The notes beneath the pieces are model-generated. The model ran no database searches. It was given only the letters and a program-made list of their open reading frames with translations, and was not told the origin of the DNA. From NCBI GenBank assembly GCA_963738625.1, contig CAVTXH010000002.1, positions 186,001-250,000 on the forward strand: a stretch of DNA of 64,000 bases, read 5' to 3'. Position numbers and translations under genes: made by a program. Origin of the DNA: UBA7672 sp963738625 (GTDB taxonomy: Bacteria; Pseudomonadota; Alphaproteobacteria; Caulobacterales; Hyphomonadaceae). Below, piece after piece: positions 21,353 through 31,101 of this stretch; position 1 is the first letter of the stretch; every line of letters starts with the position of its first letter.

Positions 21353-24300
21353 TCAGAACTCTTTGCTGATGTTCAGGAACAAGGTTCTGCCGAGGAAGTC
21401 GTAGTTCGACACTAAGGGCACGTTTCCGATGGTCTGGTATTCGCCGCTGATGTTGGTAACTTCCGGCGGTTTCTCGTCCAGAACGTTCGACATGCCTACC
21501 CGAACTGTAAGACCGTCGTCGGGTTCGATCTCCACCGAGACGTTGTGGTATACGATGGCGTCCGTCTCCAGCACATAGCGCACGGGCTGAAACAGATAGG
21601 TCTGCGGCTGCGAGCCATAGCTTTCAACGTTCGATGTCTCTCCTACATATCGCAAGCCGTAGAAGAACGAGAACGGCCCGATGTCATAGGTGGCGTCCAA
21701 ATTGGCGACCCATTCCGGATCGCCGATCTCGCCGTTGAAATCGTCCGGCAAACTGGTCGGAAGCAACTTGATCTCATCCTCGAGCTGGTAAGAGGCCTGT
21801 CCACGCAGCGTGAATCTGCCATTGCCGAGGTCCATCCTGTAGATGGCCTCGACGTCGATGCCGCGGTTCTGCTGCGCCGAAATGTTGAGGTAATTGTCCG
21901 TGACATCCTGGACCAGGAACTGTGTTGCCGATCCTGCCGGGCTGCGCGTGAAGAGATTGCACAGCGGTTCGGTCGCGAAGTTGAGCGAGTCATAGCAACC
22001 CAACATGATGTTTTGCGCGCCGAGCAGCGTGACCTCGTCCTCCACCTCGATGTCGAAATAGTCGACTGAGACGGACAGATCGGCGAATTTCGGCGTCCAG
22101 ATCACGCCGAAGCTCTTCGATGTGGATGTTTCGGCTGCAAGTGTGCCGAAACCGCCAGAGGTGGTCACCGTGGCGCTCGATCCGGCGCCGTTGTGGTTGT
22201 TCGGGATGCCGTCTGCAGCGCAGTTGTCCGCTATGCGCTGAGTGATAGCCCCAGTAGCGAGGTTAGCGCCCCAGTTGACGCATGGATCGATAACGCGCTG
22301 TCCGAGGAATGCGGTCTGTCCGGCTAGGAATAGCTCGAACAGCGCCGGCGACCGGAAGGACGTGCCCTGCGATGCGCGCGCACGGAAGGATGGCGTGATC
22401 TGCCAGTTCAGCCCGACCTTGTAGGTCGAACTCGGAGCCGTAGGAGTCCACATCATTGTAGCGGCCGGATGCCGTAAAGGTCAGTTCGTCGGCGAACGGC
22501 AGACCCTTAAGTAGCGGTACGCCAAGCTCGACGTAGACGGCAGTGGTTGCGTCCTCCCCCTGGGTAATCTGTGCGCTCGAACTGCCCCAGGCTTGTCCGT
22601 CCTGGATCTCCTGCGCCGGCTGGTCGTCGATCGAATCCTCCTGGTAGAGGGCGCCCAACACCACGCCGATGGGCCCAGCTGGAAGGTTGAATACCTCGCC
22701 GGTGACGTAACCCTCCACCGACGTCTGCTCGTAGATCGTGTTGCCTGTGACGCTGCCGAACAGGAATGCGCGTTCTGCAGAAGTGAAGTTGCCGCGCAGG
22801 AATTCCTGCCCGTACCAGTTGATGTCGACGCACGGGGTCTTGCGATAGTCGGTCAGCGTTCCGGCGCACAGCGAGCTGCGGAATTCGTAGGGTGTGATCG
22901 CGTCATCCCAGATGATGTCCGATTTGTAGTCGCCGTCCGAGCGGGAGAATTGCGCCGCGATATCCCAACGCCAGTCGCCCCACGGCAGGTCGCCACGGGC
23001 GCCGACAACGGCGCGGAGATAGTCCACGCTGATCGTGTCGTCAGAATGGTCGGTGATCGCGGTAGGGCTGTAGCCGACAAAGCTGCCGGTCCAACCGTTG
23101 GCGACAGCTACCGGATCGCCGCCGAAAACGCCGCCGCCATAGTCGTAGACGTATTGGTATGTCCAGAACTGGCGGTAGCCGTTCGACTTGGTCATGCGGC
23201 GGTTCAGCAGCACCTCGCCATAGAGCTGCATGCCGTCGTTGACGTCGTATTCGCCCTGTCCGAACACGGTCATGCGCTCAACTTCAGGCTGGAGCGAGAC
23301 CAGTTTCTGGAACGGATGGTTGGTGTTGACTAAAGCCTCCGAGATTCGCGCAGAAGGGCCGTAGAATGCGTCGGCCGGCGCTCCGGGCCGCGTAAGTTCG
23401 CCGTACCCGACGGGGAACCAGCCGGGCGGGAAGGCCGCCGGATTTGTCGTCGGCCCGAAGCCAGGCAGGTAGTTCTGCAGATTGTTGTCGTAATTGTACT
23501 GGATGAGCTGCGGCCGCGCCTGCCATGGCCGCGAAATCGCGCCGGGTTCGTTATAGTCATAGAACCATACATGGCCCCAAGGCAGGTCGCTGCTGCAGAC
23601 ATAATCGCCCGTGCGCGGATCGACGAGGTCGGCGCGGCTGCCGTTTGTATTGAACACGTAGGGCTGGGCGCAGGCGAGGAAGTCACGATCGCCTCGCGCC
23701 AACTCCGTCTGTTTGTAGTAGTCGGCGGTGACACGGACGTGGAGATTGTTGAAGGTCTCTCCCCACGAACCGTTGATGCGCAGCTCATCGCCGCCGCCAT
23801 TCAGCGGCGCCTTGTAGAACGCGTCGATGTTGGCGCCGTCGCCCTTCTTGGTGATGATGTTGACGACCCCAGCCACAGCGTCCGATCCGTAGATCGAGGA
23901 CGCGCCGTCTTTGAGGATTTCGACGCGATCGATCGCGGAAAGCGGAAGAACGTTGAAGTCAAAAGCGCCGACAGCGCCGCGCGTGCCGGCCGGTCCCGCA
24001 CGACGTCCATCGAGCAGAACAAGCGTGCGGTTCGCGCCAAGGCCGCGAAGCGAGATCGAACTCAACGCCGATGCCGCCGTCTTGGACGAAGGCGGTGGAG
24101 GTGATGGCGGTGATCTGTGGCGAACCGGCTGCCACAGTCGAGGACCGGAGAAGGGAGGCCACATCGCCAATGCCTTGAACGGTGGCTTCGCTTGCCGAGA
24201 TTATGTCCATCGGCGCGGCGCTGCTGAACTGGTTGCCCAGGCGGGTGCCTGTCACCACGACAACGTCGCGGCTTTCAGCCTGCCCATCTGTTGGTTCGGA

Positions 24301-24432
24301 GGGCTGGACCGTTTCCACGGTCTGACCCGGCGCTGGCGTTTGCTGGGCAAATGCGGAGCCGGCCAACGCCGTCAGCATCGCTCCAATAGCCGCTGACCGG
24401 CGAAGCCGGGCGGCCAACAATCCTGATGTCAT
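21353..24432 (-). pseudogene. Second TonB-dependent receptor (tandem paralogue), two frameshifts
   Basis: Collinear with the receptor at 17997-21080 from signal peptide (SAAIGAMLTALAGSAFAQQ) to last strand (TLFLNISKEF), with long identical blocks such as RTLVLLDGRRAGPAGTRG and shared landmarks PWQARPQLIQ and LPGFGPTTNPA. The coding frame is interrupted twice: near 24065 (one extra base just before the SLRGLGANRT block) and near 22430 (one extra T in the DNA for NDVDSYGS). Outside these points the barrel is intact. Either a recent pseudogene or assembly errors. ATG at 24432 has GGAGGCG upstream. Confidence 0.85.
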
Positions 24433-24575
24433 GAAATTACGCCTCCGCGATGCTGACCCTGAGCGCCGCAAAGGAGAGTTGTGAAATGCCAGTCACAACA
24501 GCCCCCATAGATTGCGACGTTCCTGTGTCAAACCAACGCCTGCGTGGGATGTTCGTCAACATGGGCCGTAGAAAA

Positions 24576-24587
24576 TTACGCGCGTAA
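24576..24587. promoter_or_regulatory. 12-bp perfect palindrome upstream of the second TonB receptor
   Basis: TTACGCGCGTAA lies about 145 bp upstream of the receptor ATG, in a 319-bp gene-free stretch (24433-24751) that otherwise shows nothing recognisable. It could be an operator for a dimeric regulator. Confidence 0.35.
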
Positions 24588-24751
24588 ATAACCCTACAAG
24601 AGCCGGGACGTTTCTCGACCGCCGTGCGTCTTGTGATGATCGCGGGCGACGTTTCGGCGAGCGGAAATAGACTCACGAGCGAGCGACGCGCAAATTTCGT
24701 GCGCGCCATGTCGCCTACGAGGATATTCCAAGCAATTTTTGCGCGCCTTTT

Positions 24752-25990
24752 TTAGGCCGGCTTGGTGAGCACGAACTGGCCGACGTCGATGCGGCCGGTG
24801 CGGAAGCCTGCTTCGCAATAGGCGAGGTAATAGAGCCACAGGCGGCGGAAGCCTTCGTCGAACTTGCCGCCCCTGATCTGGTCCCACGCCCTTTCGAAAC
24901 GCTTGGCCCACTCGTTCACCGTGCGGGCATAGGATTGCCCGAACATCGCGTCGATCTCGAAGCCGAGACCTGCGCGCTGGGTTTCCTCGCGCAGGCGCTT
25001 GATCGAAGGCAGCATTCCACCGGGGAAAATGTAGTGCTGGATGAAGTCGGCGCGCTTCTTGTAGTTTTCGAACTCGTGGTCCTCGATCGTAATGATCTGC
25101 AGGGCAGCGCGGCCGCCGGGCTTCAGGACTTCGGCGATCTTGCCAAAGTAACTAGGCCAGTAGTCCTCGCCGACCGCCTCGAACATTTCGATCGATGCGA
25201 CGGCGTCGAACTGGCCCTGCACGTCCCGATAGTCGCGCAGCACGATTTCGACCTGATCCGCGAGGCCGGCGTCTGCGATCCGCTTGGCAGCGTAGGCGTG
25301 CTGGGCGTCGGAAATGGTGATCGACGTGACCCTGGCGCCATATTCCCTGGCCGCGGTTTCCGCAAAGCCGCCCCAGCCTGATCCGATCTCGAGTACGCGA
25401 TCGCCGGGCTTGAGCTGGAGGTTGCGCGCGATCGAGCGGTATTTTGCGATCTGGGCGTCCTGCAGAGATTGGTCCGGCGCCGAGAAGAGGGCCGAAGAAT
25501 ACGTCATCGAAGGATCGAGCCAACGGGCGTAAAAATCATTGCCCAGGTCGTAGTGCGCCAGGATGTTGCGCTTCGAACCCTTTTTCGTGTTGGCGCGGAA
25601 TGCGTGGCGCAGCCGATTGAGGAAGCGTGCGATCGTTCCGCCGGCAGCAAGCGGACCTGCGTCGTCGAAATTGGCGGTGAAGTATTCGAGCAGGGTAGCG
25701 AGGTCCGGCGTGTCGAACTTCTGGTCCATGAAGGACTCGGCAAAGCCGATGTCGCCACGGTCGAGGACGGGACGTGCGAAGGTCAGATCGTGAACGATAA
25801 TTTCGGCATGCGGCCCAGCTTGCTGGCCGGCGAAGCGCAAGGTGCGTCCATCGGGCAGCAGCATATCGAGCCGGCCCTTTTTCAGACGCGTGAGAAACAT
25901 TGCCGCGAGGCTGAGGCTCGCCGGCAGCCGGTCGAGCTTGTGGAGATCCGCGGAGCCAACCTCCTGGACCATTCTGTCCATACGGGTCAT
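24752..25990 (-). CDS. Cyclopropane-fatty-acid-synthase family SAM methyltransferase
   Basis: A 412-residue enzyme that methylates unsaturated acyl chains of membrane phospholipids using S-adenosylmethionine. The SAM-binding motif VLEIGSGWGGFAETAAREYG is near residue 200, with SITISDAQHAYA and FDAVASIEMFEAVGEDYW downstream and the active-site segment FPGGMLPS near residue 320. Last gene of a four-gene operon (photolyase, flavin protein, DUF1365, this gene) with 4-base overlaps. In Rhodobacter sphaeroides homologous methylases and flavin proteins participate in singlet-oxygen-induced fatty-acid modification including furan fatty acids; whether this enzyme does cyclopropanation or methylation leading to furan lipids cannot be told from sequence. 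Confidence 0.88.
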   Translation of the reverse strand: MTRMDRMVQEVGSADLHKLDRLPASLSLAAMFLTRLKKGRLDMLLPDGRTLRFAGQQAGPHAEIIVHDLTFARPVLDRGDIGFAESFMDQKFDTPDLATLLEYFTANFDDAGPLAAGGTIARFLNRLRHAFRANTKKGSKRNILAHYDLGNDFYARWLDPSMTYSSALFSAPDQSLQDAQIAKYRSIARNLQLKPGDRVLEIGSGWGGFAETAAREYGARVTSITISDAQHAYAAKRIADAGLADQVEIVLRDYRDVQGQFDAVASIEMFEAVGEDYWPSYFGKIAEVLKPGGRAALQIITIEDHEFENYKKRADFIQHYIFPGGMLPSIKRLREETQRAGLGFEIDAMFGQSYARTVNEWAKRFERAWDQIRGGKFDEGFRRLWLYYLAYCEAGFRTGRIDVGQFVLTKPA

Positions 25991-26826
25991 GCGCTTTTCC
26001 TCAAGTCCTTATGAGTGTCGGCCGGCGCTTCTTCCGGCCTGGCGAGCGTTGTGCGTTTCGCCCGCTGCGGGAGTTTAACATGGTATCGGGCGCCTTTCAG
26101 CCAAAGACCCAGCGCCTGCGAGTAAATCGCAAAAACCACGCCTAGCCCTGATATAGGCATCGAAACGAGCCAGCGTAGGATGGCGGTGCTGGTTAGCTCT
26201 CGGCATCTCAGGACCATCGAGGCGACGTGATTGCGGCCCTCCGCGCCGAGGTTCTCCACGACCAGCTCCAGCCGCCCTTTCGCCTTACGTAAGGTGAAAC
26301 GGTAGATTCCAGTTACGTCGAAGAAGGGTGAGACGAAGAACTCCTTTTCCGCCAGCTGGCGTCCGGTTTCGCCCGCCAGGGCGTGCTCGGCTTCAGAGCT
26401 GACGGCCCCGACATAGCAATGGGCTTCGCCGAACGTGTTGTGGACCTCGTAGATGACGCCACGCGCTGCGCCATCCGGACCGTGGCCGAACCAGAGCGAG
26501 ATCGGCGCAAAGCCGTAGCCGAGCACACGGGGAAAGGTGAGAAGGCGTATGGCGCCGCCATCGAGCTCTACGCCTGCCTCGGCAAAACGCGCCTCGGCCC
26601 ACAGGCGCAGAGGTATAGATGCGTTGCGGCCGCCATGGTCGCTCGCGCGGAAGGAAATGGCGTTGCCGGTTTCGACCGAGAACAATTTGCATATGGCGCC
26701 GGCCGTATCCAGCTGGTCAATGTCGAGCTCCAGCATGGCGATGCGGTAGCTGAACGCGCGCACGAACGGTTGCTCGCGGCGGTGGACCGTGCGGCCAAAC
26801 CAGAGCTGTGCGGCGGGCTCGGTCAC
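25987..26826 (-). CDS. DUF1365 domain protein
   Basis: A 279-residue protein, almost always found with a CFA-synthase-like methylase and a flavin amine-oxidase-like protein, as here. Recognisable blocks: FGRTVHRREQPFVRAFSYRI at the N-terminus, FPRVLGYGFAPISLWF, EVHNTFGEAHCYV, KEFFVSPFFDVTGIYRF. The GTG at 26826 overlaps the stop of the upstream flavin protein (GTGA); an ATG at 26901 would lie well inside that gene. No catalytic motif is known; it is presumed to act in unsaturated fatty-acid modification. A C-terminal hydrophobic stretch (LVSMPISGLGVVFAIYSQAL) suggests membrane association. Confidence 0.86.
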   Translation of the reverse strand: MTEPAAQLWFGRTVHRREQPFVRAFSYRIAMLELDIDQLDTAGAICKLFSVETGNAISFRASDHGGRNASIPLRLWAEARFAEAGVELDGGAIRLLTFPRVLGYGFAPISLWFGHGPDGAARGVIYEVHNTFGEAHCYVGAVSSEAEHALAGETGRQLAEKEFFVSPFFDVTGIYRFTLRKAKGRLELVVENLGAEGRNHVASMVLRCRELTSTAILRWLVSMPISGLGVVFAIYSQALGLWLKGARYHVKLPQRAKRTTLARPEEAPADTHKDLRKSA

Positions 26827-28151
26827 AGGGCTGCGGCCATCGGCTGTTCGGCGCGGAAGCTGTGCGACAGGGCATGCTTGTGTTGCGTCGTCGCTTCCCA
26901 CGGAACCGACCCGCCAAGGGCAAAGGCCGCCTCTAGTCCGGTCCGGAGGCCGGCTTCATGGAAGCCATCGCCCAGCCAGGCGCCGGCGAAGAAGAGGCCG
27001 TCGCGGCCCTGGATGCGCTGGACTGAGCGGCGCGCGGCTGCAGACGGCGCATCGTACATGGGATGGTCAAACTCGTAGACGCCGAAAGTCTTGTCTTTCG
27101 CCGGAGCGCGGGCAGGGTTGAGCGTCACGAACATGGGCTTGTCGCCCGGCAGTTTCTGCAGGCGGTTCATCCAGTAGGTGACACAGACGCGGTCGTCCTC
27201 GCCCTTCAACACGTTCCAAGACGCCCAGGCCGCGCGGCGCGAAGGCATCAGCGAAACGTCGCGGTGGAGATAGGCGACATTCGGGGAGAAGCGCAGCGAA
27301 CCCAGTGCTAGGCGTTGTTCTTCATAGCTGCGGTCGAGCATGTGCATCGATTGGTCGCCGTGACTGGCCATGATGACGGCGTCGAAGATCTGCGGCGGAC
27401 GGTTGCGCTCAACGATTTGCGCGCGGCCCTGATCGACGGGGCGGATCGAATCGATGATCGCGCCCGGACGAAGGGCCGGGCGCAGGTCGGTCAGAAGCTC
27501 GCTGACATAGGCGCGGCTGCCGCCGGCGACGGTGCGCCAGATCGGCCGCACGGCGTGCATCAGGCGGTGATTGTCGAAGAAGGTGAGGAAGCTCGCCACC
27601 GGATAGTCGAGCATCAGCCGTTCGGGTGTCGACCAGATCGCCGCGCTCATCGGCAGAAGGTAAGCTATGCGGAAGATCTCGGAAAAGCCGTGGGTGTCGA
27701 GCCAGTCGCCTAGCGACATTTCAGGAATCGCGTCGGCGACGAGTTGCTTTCGAGCGATGCTGTTGAAGTGGACGATCTCGCCGAGCAGGCCGCGGAAACG
27801 CCGGTCGAGCAGGTTGCGCTTCCAGGCAAACAGGCCCCAAGGATCGGACGACCACTCATAGCCGTGGGGATCGGAGACCGAGAAGCTCATGTCGGTCATC
27901 ACCGTCTTCACGTCGAGATGCTGAAGCAGATTGGTGAAGTTGGGATAGTTGGGGCGATTGAAGCAGATGAAGCCGATGTCGACCGACATGGGCGCGCCTT
28001 CGTAGTCGATGTCGACCGTCCACGCGTGACCGCCGAAGCGCGGGGCGCGATCATAGACGACGAGGTCGGCGCTGTGACGCAGCGCCCAGGCTGCGCCCAG
28101 GCCGGCGACGCCGCCGCCGACAACCGCAACACGTTTGCGACGCGAGATCAT
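26823..28151 (-). CDS. FAD-dependent amine-oxidase-like protein (COG2907 type)
   Basis: A 442-residue flavoprotein with the Rossmann dinucleotide motif VAVVGGGVAGLGAAWALR and the following FGGHAWTVDID that binds FAD in amine oxidases and phytoene-desaturase relatives. The C-terminus holds the second FAD motif (GLFFAGAWLGDGFHEAGL). It overlaps photolyase and DUF1365 genes by 4 bases each. Family members next to CFA-like methylases are implicated in desaturation or oxidation of methylated acyl chains. Probable substrate: a phospholipid-bound fatty acid (inference from context). Confidence 0.87.
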   Translation of the reverse strand: MISRRKRVAVVGGGVAGLGAAWALRHSADLVVYDRAPRFGGHAWTVDIDYEGAPMSVDIGFICFNRPNYPNFTNLLQHLDVKTVMTDMSFSVSDPHGYEWSSDPWGLFAWKRNLLDRRFRGLLGEIVHFNSIARKQLVADAIPEMSLGDWLDTHGFSEIFRIAYLLPMSAAIWSTPERLMLDYPVASFLTFFDNHRLMHAVRPIWRTVAGGSRAYVSELLTDLRPALRPGAIIDSIRPVDQGRAQIVERNRPPQIFDAVIMASHGDQSMHMLDRSYEEQRLALGSLRFSPNVAYLHRDVSLMPSRRAAWASWNVLKGEDDRVCVTYWMNRLQKLPGDKPMFVTLNPARAPAKDKTFGVYEFDHPMYDAPSAAARRSVQRIQGRDGLFFAGAWLGDGFHEAGLRTGLEAAFALGGSVPWEATTQHKHALSHSFRAEQPMAAAL

Positions 28152-29608
28152 GCCGAATGTTCCTGGGGGCTGGATTTGGCGACGCCATACGTGTCGAGCG
28201 CGCGTTGCCGCGCGAAGACATGGTCGATAATGGGGGCGGGGTAGGTCTCGCCGATCGTCACATCGGCATCGGCGAGAACTGCTTCAGGCGCGCGCCATGG
28301 CTGGTGGATCCATTTTTCGGGAAGCCCGACGAGTTCGGGAACCCACGCGCGGATGTAGTCGCCATCCGGGTCGAACTTCTCGCCTTGCAGCACGGGGTTG
28401 AAGACGCGGAAATAGGGCGCAGCGTCGGCGCCGGTTCCGGCGGTCCACTGCCAGCCGTTGGCATTGCTGGCTTCGTCGGCGTCGACCAGCGTATCCCAAA
28501 ACCACTGCTCGCCCTTGCGCCAGTGGACCAGAAGGTCCTTGGCAAGGAAGGAGGCGACGATCATCCGGACGCGGTTGTGCATGTAGCCGGTGGCCCAGAG
28601 CTGGCGCATGCCGGCGTCGACGATGGGATAGCCGGTGCGGCCGCGCCGCCAGGCTTCGAGTTCCTTCTTGGAGCCGGCGCGCCATTCGACTTGCTCGAAC
28701 TGGCGGCGCCACGACAGGTGGCCCATCTGCGGGTCGTGATAGAGCAGGCGCCAGGAGAAATCGCGCCAGGCGAGTTCGGAGAGGAATTTCTGGATGTCGC
28801 GCGCCGGCGCATTGCCTGCGTCCTGCGCGTGCCGCGCGGCGCGCCAGACCTGATGCGGGCCGATCTCGCCGAAACGCAGATGCGGGCTGAGGCGCGAGGT
28901 GTGATCGTGGGCGGGATGGTCGCGGCCGTTGGCGTAACCGGCGATCTGGTTCTTCAGGAAATCGCGCAGCCGTTTGCGTGCGCCGGGTTCGCCGGGCGTC
29001 CATTCCCTGTCGAAGCCGTCTGACCAGTCTGGCTTCGATGGGTGGAGCCTCCAGTCGCCGATGTCGTCGCACTTAGGATTGCCGAAGCTCTCGAAAGTGT
29101 GCGGTTCGGGACTGGCCTCGGGTGAGACGTAGCTTTGCTGGAGCGCTTTCCAGAACGGCGTGAAGACCTGGTAGCTGTCGCCGGAGCCGGTCCGCAGGTC
29201 GAGGGGTTCAACGAGCAGCGAGGCGTTGAAGCTCTCCGCGGCGACGCCGTCAGCCTTCAGCGACTTCTTGATGCGTTCGTCGATCCGGCGAGCCGGGCCA
29301 TAGCGGCGGTTCCAGAACACAGCGGAAGGTTGGGTTTCCGCCACCAACTTGGCGAGTTCGGCTTCAGCTGGGCCTTTGCGAAGAATCAATCGTCCGCCCT
29401 TGTCGGCGATCCGTTGGGCGAGCGAGCGAAGCGACTTGTCGAGCCACCATTTGGAGGCGCCGCCGTAGGGGCGTGCGCCCGGGCTTATTTCGTCGAGGAC
29501 ATAGAGGAGAACCAGCGCCTTTCCGGTGGCGTGGGCAGCCGCAAGCCCGGGATTGTCCGCAAGCCGGAGATCGTCGCGAAACCAGAAAAGGACGGGACGG
29601 TCAGGCAA
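28148..29608 (-). CDS. phrB: Deoxyribodipyrimidine photolyase (class I)
   Basis: A 486-residue light-driven repair enzyme for cyclobutane pyrimidine dimers. The N-terminal Rossmann antenna domain opens with VLFWFRDDLRLADNPGL; the FAD-binding helical domain contains SRLSPHLRFGEIGPHQVW, the LAWRDFSWRLLY segment, GYPIVDAGMRQLWATGYMHN and WQWTAGTGADAAPYFRVFNP. First gene of the operon with the flavin protein, DUF1365 and CFA-like genes; its promoter region carries an RpoE/ChrR-type sequence. Co-expression of light-damage repair and lipid modification fits a photo-oxidative stress unit. Confidence 0.95.
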   Translation of the reverse strand: MPDRPVLFWFRDDLRLADNPGLAAAHATGKALVLLYVLDEISPGARPYGGASKWWLDKSLRSLAQRIADKGGRLILRKGPAEAELAKLVAETQPSAVFWNRRYGPARRIDERIKKSLKADGVAAESFNASLLVEPLDLRTGSGDSYQVFTPFWKALQQSYVSPEASPEPHTFESFGNPKCDDIGDWRLHPSKPDWSDGFDREWTPGEPGARKRLRDFLKNQIAGYANGRDHPAHDHTSRLSPHLRFGEIGPHQVWRAARHAQDAGNAPARDIQKFLSELAWRDFSWRLLYHDPQMGHLSWRRQFEQVEWRAGSKKELEAWRRGRTGYPIVDAGMRQLWATGYMHNRVRMIVASFLAKDLLVHWRKGEQWFWDTLVDADEASNANGWQWTAGTGADAAPYFRVFNPVLQGEKFDPDGDYIRAWVPELVGLPEKWIHQPWRAPEAVLADADVTIGETYPAPIIDHVFARQRALDTYGVAKSSPQEHSA

Positions 29609-29639
29609 GGCTGCTCGCGCGGTTGAGGCTTTGTTGCCC

Positions 29640-29669
29640 TATCTACGCGCGCGGAAGGGGTATGGATCA
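29640..29669 (-). promoter_or_regulatory. Candidate ECF11 (RpoE/ChrR-type) promoter of the phrB operon
   Basis: On the minus strand TGATCC (29669-29664), an 18-bp spacer, then TAGATA (29645-29640), 31 bp before the phrB ATG. The Rhodobacter RpoE promoter consensus is TGATCC, 18 bp, TAAGA. The -35 and spacer match exactly; the -10 is partial. No rpoE-chrR pair is present in this window. Confidence 0.6.
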
Positions 29670-29734
29670 GAAATGTGGCGAGTCGCGGCTTTGGCGCCGG
29701 GAAGGCTCGATAAACCGCCAAGAAGCGGCCGCCG

Positions 29735-30586
29735 CTAATGCGGGGCTTTCGCCCTGGCATAGGCCTGAGTGCCTTTGGTCAGCGTCTGGTCCGGCCCCAG
29801 CACCGCCTCTGGCGGATAGCTGACGCCGTCGGCCAGGCGGGCGTAAAGAGGGGCGAAGTCGGTATCGACGGTTGCACGGAACAGCTCGTCATAGGAGCGG
29901 ACTACGAAGTAGGTCTGCTGGAAATCGTCGATCCGGTATTGGGTGCGCATCACGCGTTCGAGGTCGAAGCGCAAGCGATTGGGCGAGGGGTCTTCCAGGG
30001 CGAAAATCGATTCGTCCTTGGAAGAAGAAATGCCTGCGCCATAGATGCGAACGCCTTTCGGCGTTTCGATCAACCCAAACTCAACGGTGTACCAATAGAG
30101 CGCGGCGAGGTTCTTGAGCCGCCCGAACTTCATCGCGCGCAGGCCGCCCTTGCCGTAGGCCTCCATATAGTCGGCGAACACCGGATTGGTCAGCAGCGGC
30201 ACGTGTCCGAAGACGTCGTGGAAGATGTCGGGTTCCTGCAGATAGTCGAGCTGGCTGCGCGTGCGAATGAACTGCCCGGCGGGGAAGCGACGATTGGCGA
30301 GGTGCGTGAAGAATACCTCGTCCGGCACGAGGCCCGGCACCGCAACGACGGCGAAGCCGGTGCGCGCCTTAAGTTCCTCATTGATCACCGCGAAGTCAGG
30401 AATACCGCCGCGATTGAGGTTCAGCGTTTCGAGGCCTTGCAGCATCGCCGTATCAGCGCGGTCCGCGAGGATGTCGCGCTGGCGGCGGTAGAGGAAATCC
30501 CAGACGGCGTGTTCATCGGCGGTGTAGCCGGCCCAGTTTTGATCGATGACATAGTCATCGTCCCGCACTGTGATGTGAGTTGTCAT
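29735..30586 (-). CDS. phhA: Phenylalanine 4-monooxygenase
   Basis: A 283-residue bacterial phenylalanine hydroxylase converting Phe to Tyr with tetrahydropterin and oxygen. The non-haem iron ligands are His123 and His128 in EPDIFHDVFGHVPLL and Glu169 in YWYTVEFGL. No regulatory ACT domain, as usual for bacterial forms. A pterin-4a-carbinolamine dehydratase gene is not adjacent. hspQ lies 42 bp upstream on the same strand, so the two may be co-transcribed. Confidence 0.95.
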   Translation of the reverse strand: MTTHITVRDDDYVIDQNWAGYTADEHAVWDFLYRRQRDILADRADTAMLQGLETLNLNRGGIPDFAVINEELKARTGFAVVAVPGLVPDEVFFTHLANRRFPAGQFIRTRSQLDYLQEPDIFHDVFGHVPLLTNPVFADYMEAYGKGGLRAMKFGRLKNLAALYWYTVEFGLIETPKGVRIYGAGISSSKDESIFALEDPSPNRLRFDLERVMRTQYRIDDFQQTYFVVRSYDELFRATVDTDFAPLYARLADGVSYPPEAVLGPDQTLTKGTQAYARAKAPH

Positions 30587-30628
30587 GCCCTGAATGTAGG
30601 ACGCGTCGCGGCCGCCGTCACGAGGTCG

Positions 30629-30961
30629 TCAATGCGCGGCGGTCGTGCGGATCTTGTAGATGCCGTGATCGTCGATCTCGAACATTTCGGGTATCTGCGG
30701 GTGGTTCACCGGCTCGGGCGCATCGTCCGGCAACAGGTTCTGTTCCGAGACGTACGCTACGTAATACGAGGACTCATTCTCGGCGAGAAGGTGATAAAAT
30801 GGCTGTGTCTTTACCGGGCGGATTTCCTCCGGGATGGAGGTCCACCATTCCTCCGTGTTGGCGAATTCGGGATCGACATCGAATATGATTCCCCGGAACG
30901 GGAAAAAGCGATGACGGACCTGCTGGCCAATTGCGAATTTGGCCGATCTGTTGACGTCCAT
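30629..30961 (-). CDS. hspQ: HspQ heat-shock / hemimethylated-DNA-binding-like protein
   Basis: A 110-residue protein of the YccV/HspQ family: AKFAIGQQVRHRFFPFRGII, DPEFANTEEWWTSIP, QPFYHLLAENE, YVAYVSEQNLLPD. In E. coli HspQ binds hemimethylated DNA in vitro and acts as a specificity-enhancing factor for Lon protease; in alphaproteobacteria the role is less clear. It diverges from the ppx/gppA gene with a 221-bp gap holding an inverted repeat. Confidence 0.9.
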   Translation of the reverse strand: MDVNRSAKFAIGQQVRHRFFPFRGIIFDVDPEFANTEEWWTSIPEEIRPVKTQPFYHLLAENESSYYVAYVSEQNLLPDDAPEPVNHPQIPEMFEIDDHGIYKIRTTAAH

Positions 30962-31101
30962 GGCCGCGGCGCCCCTTGCCTATTGCCCTGGTTAAATGCC
31001 CCGTCAGACGCAAACGACTCTCAAGCGGGCCGATGGCCGCGCCGAAGCCGAAGCGCACGACACCCCCATTTGGCCCAATCCTAACAGGCCCGCAACCAAG
31101 G

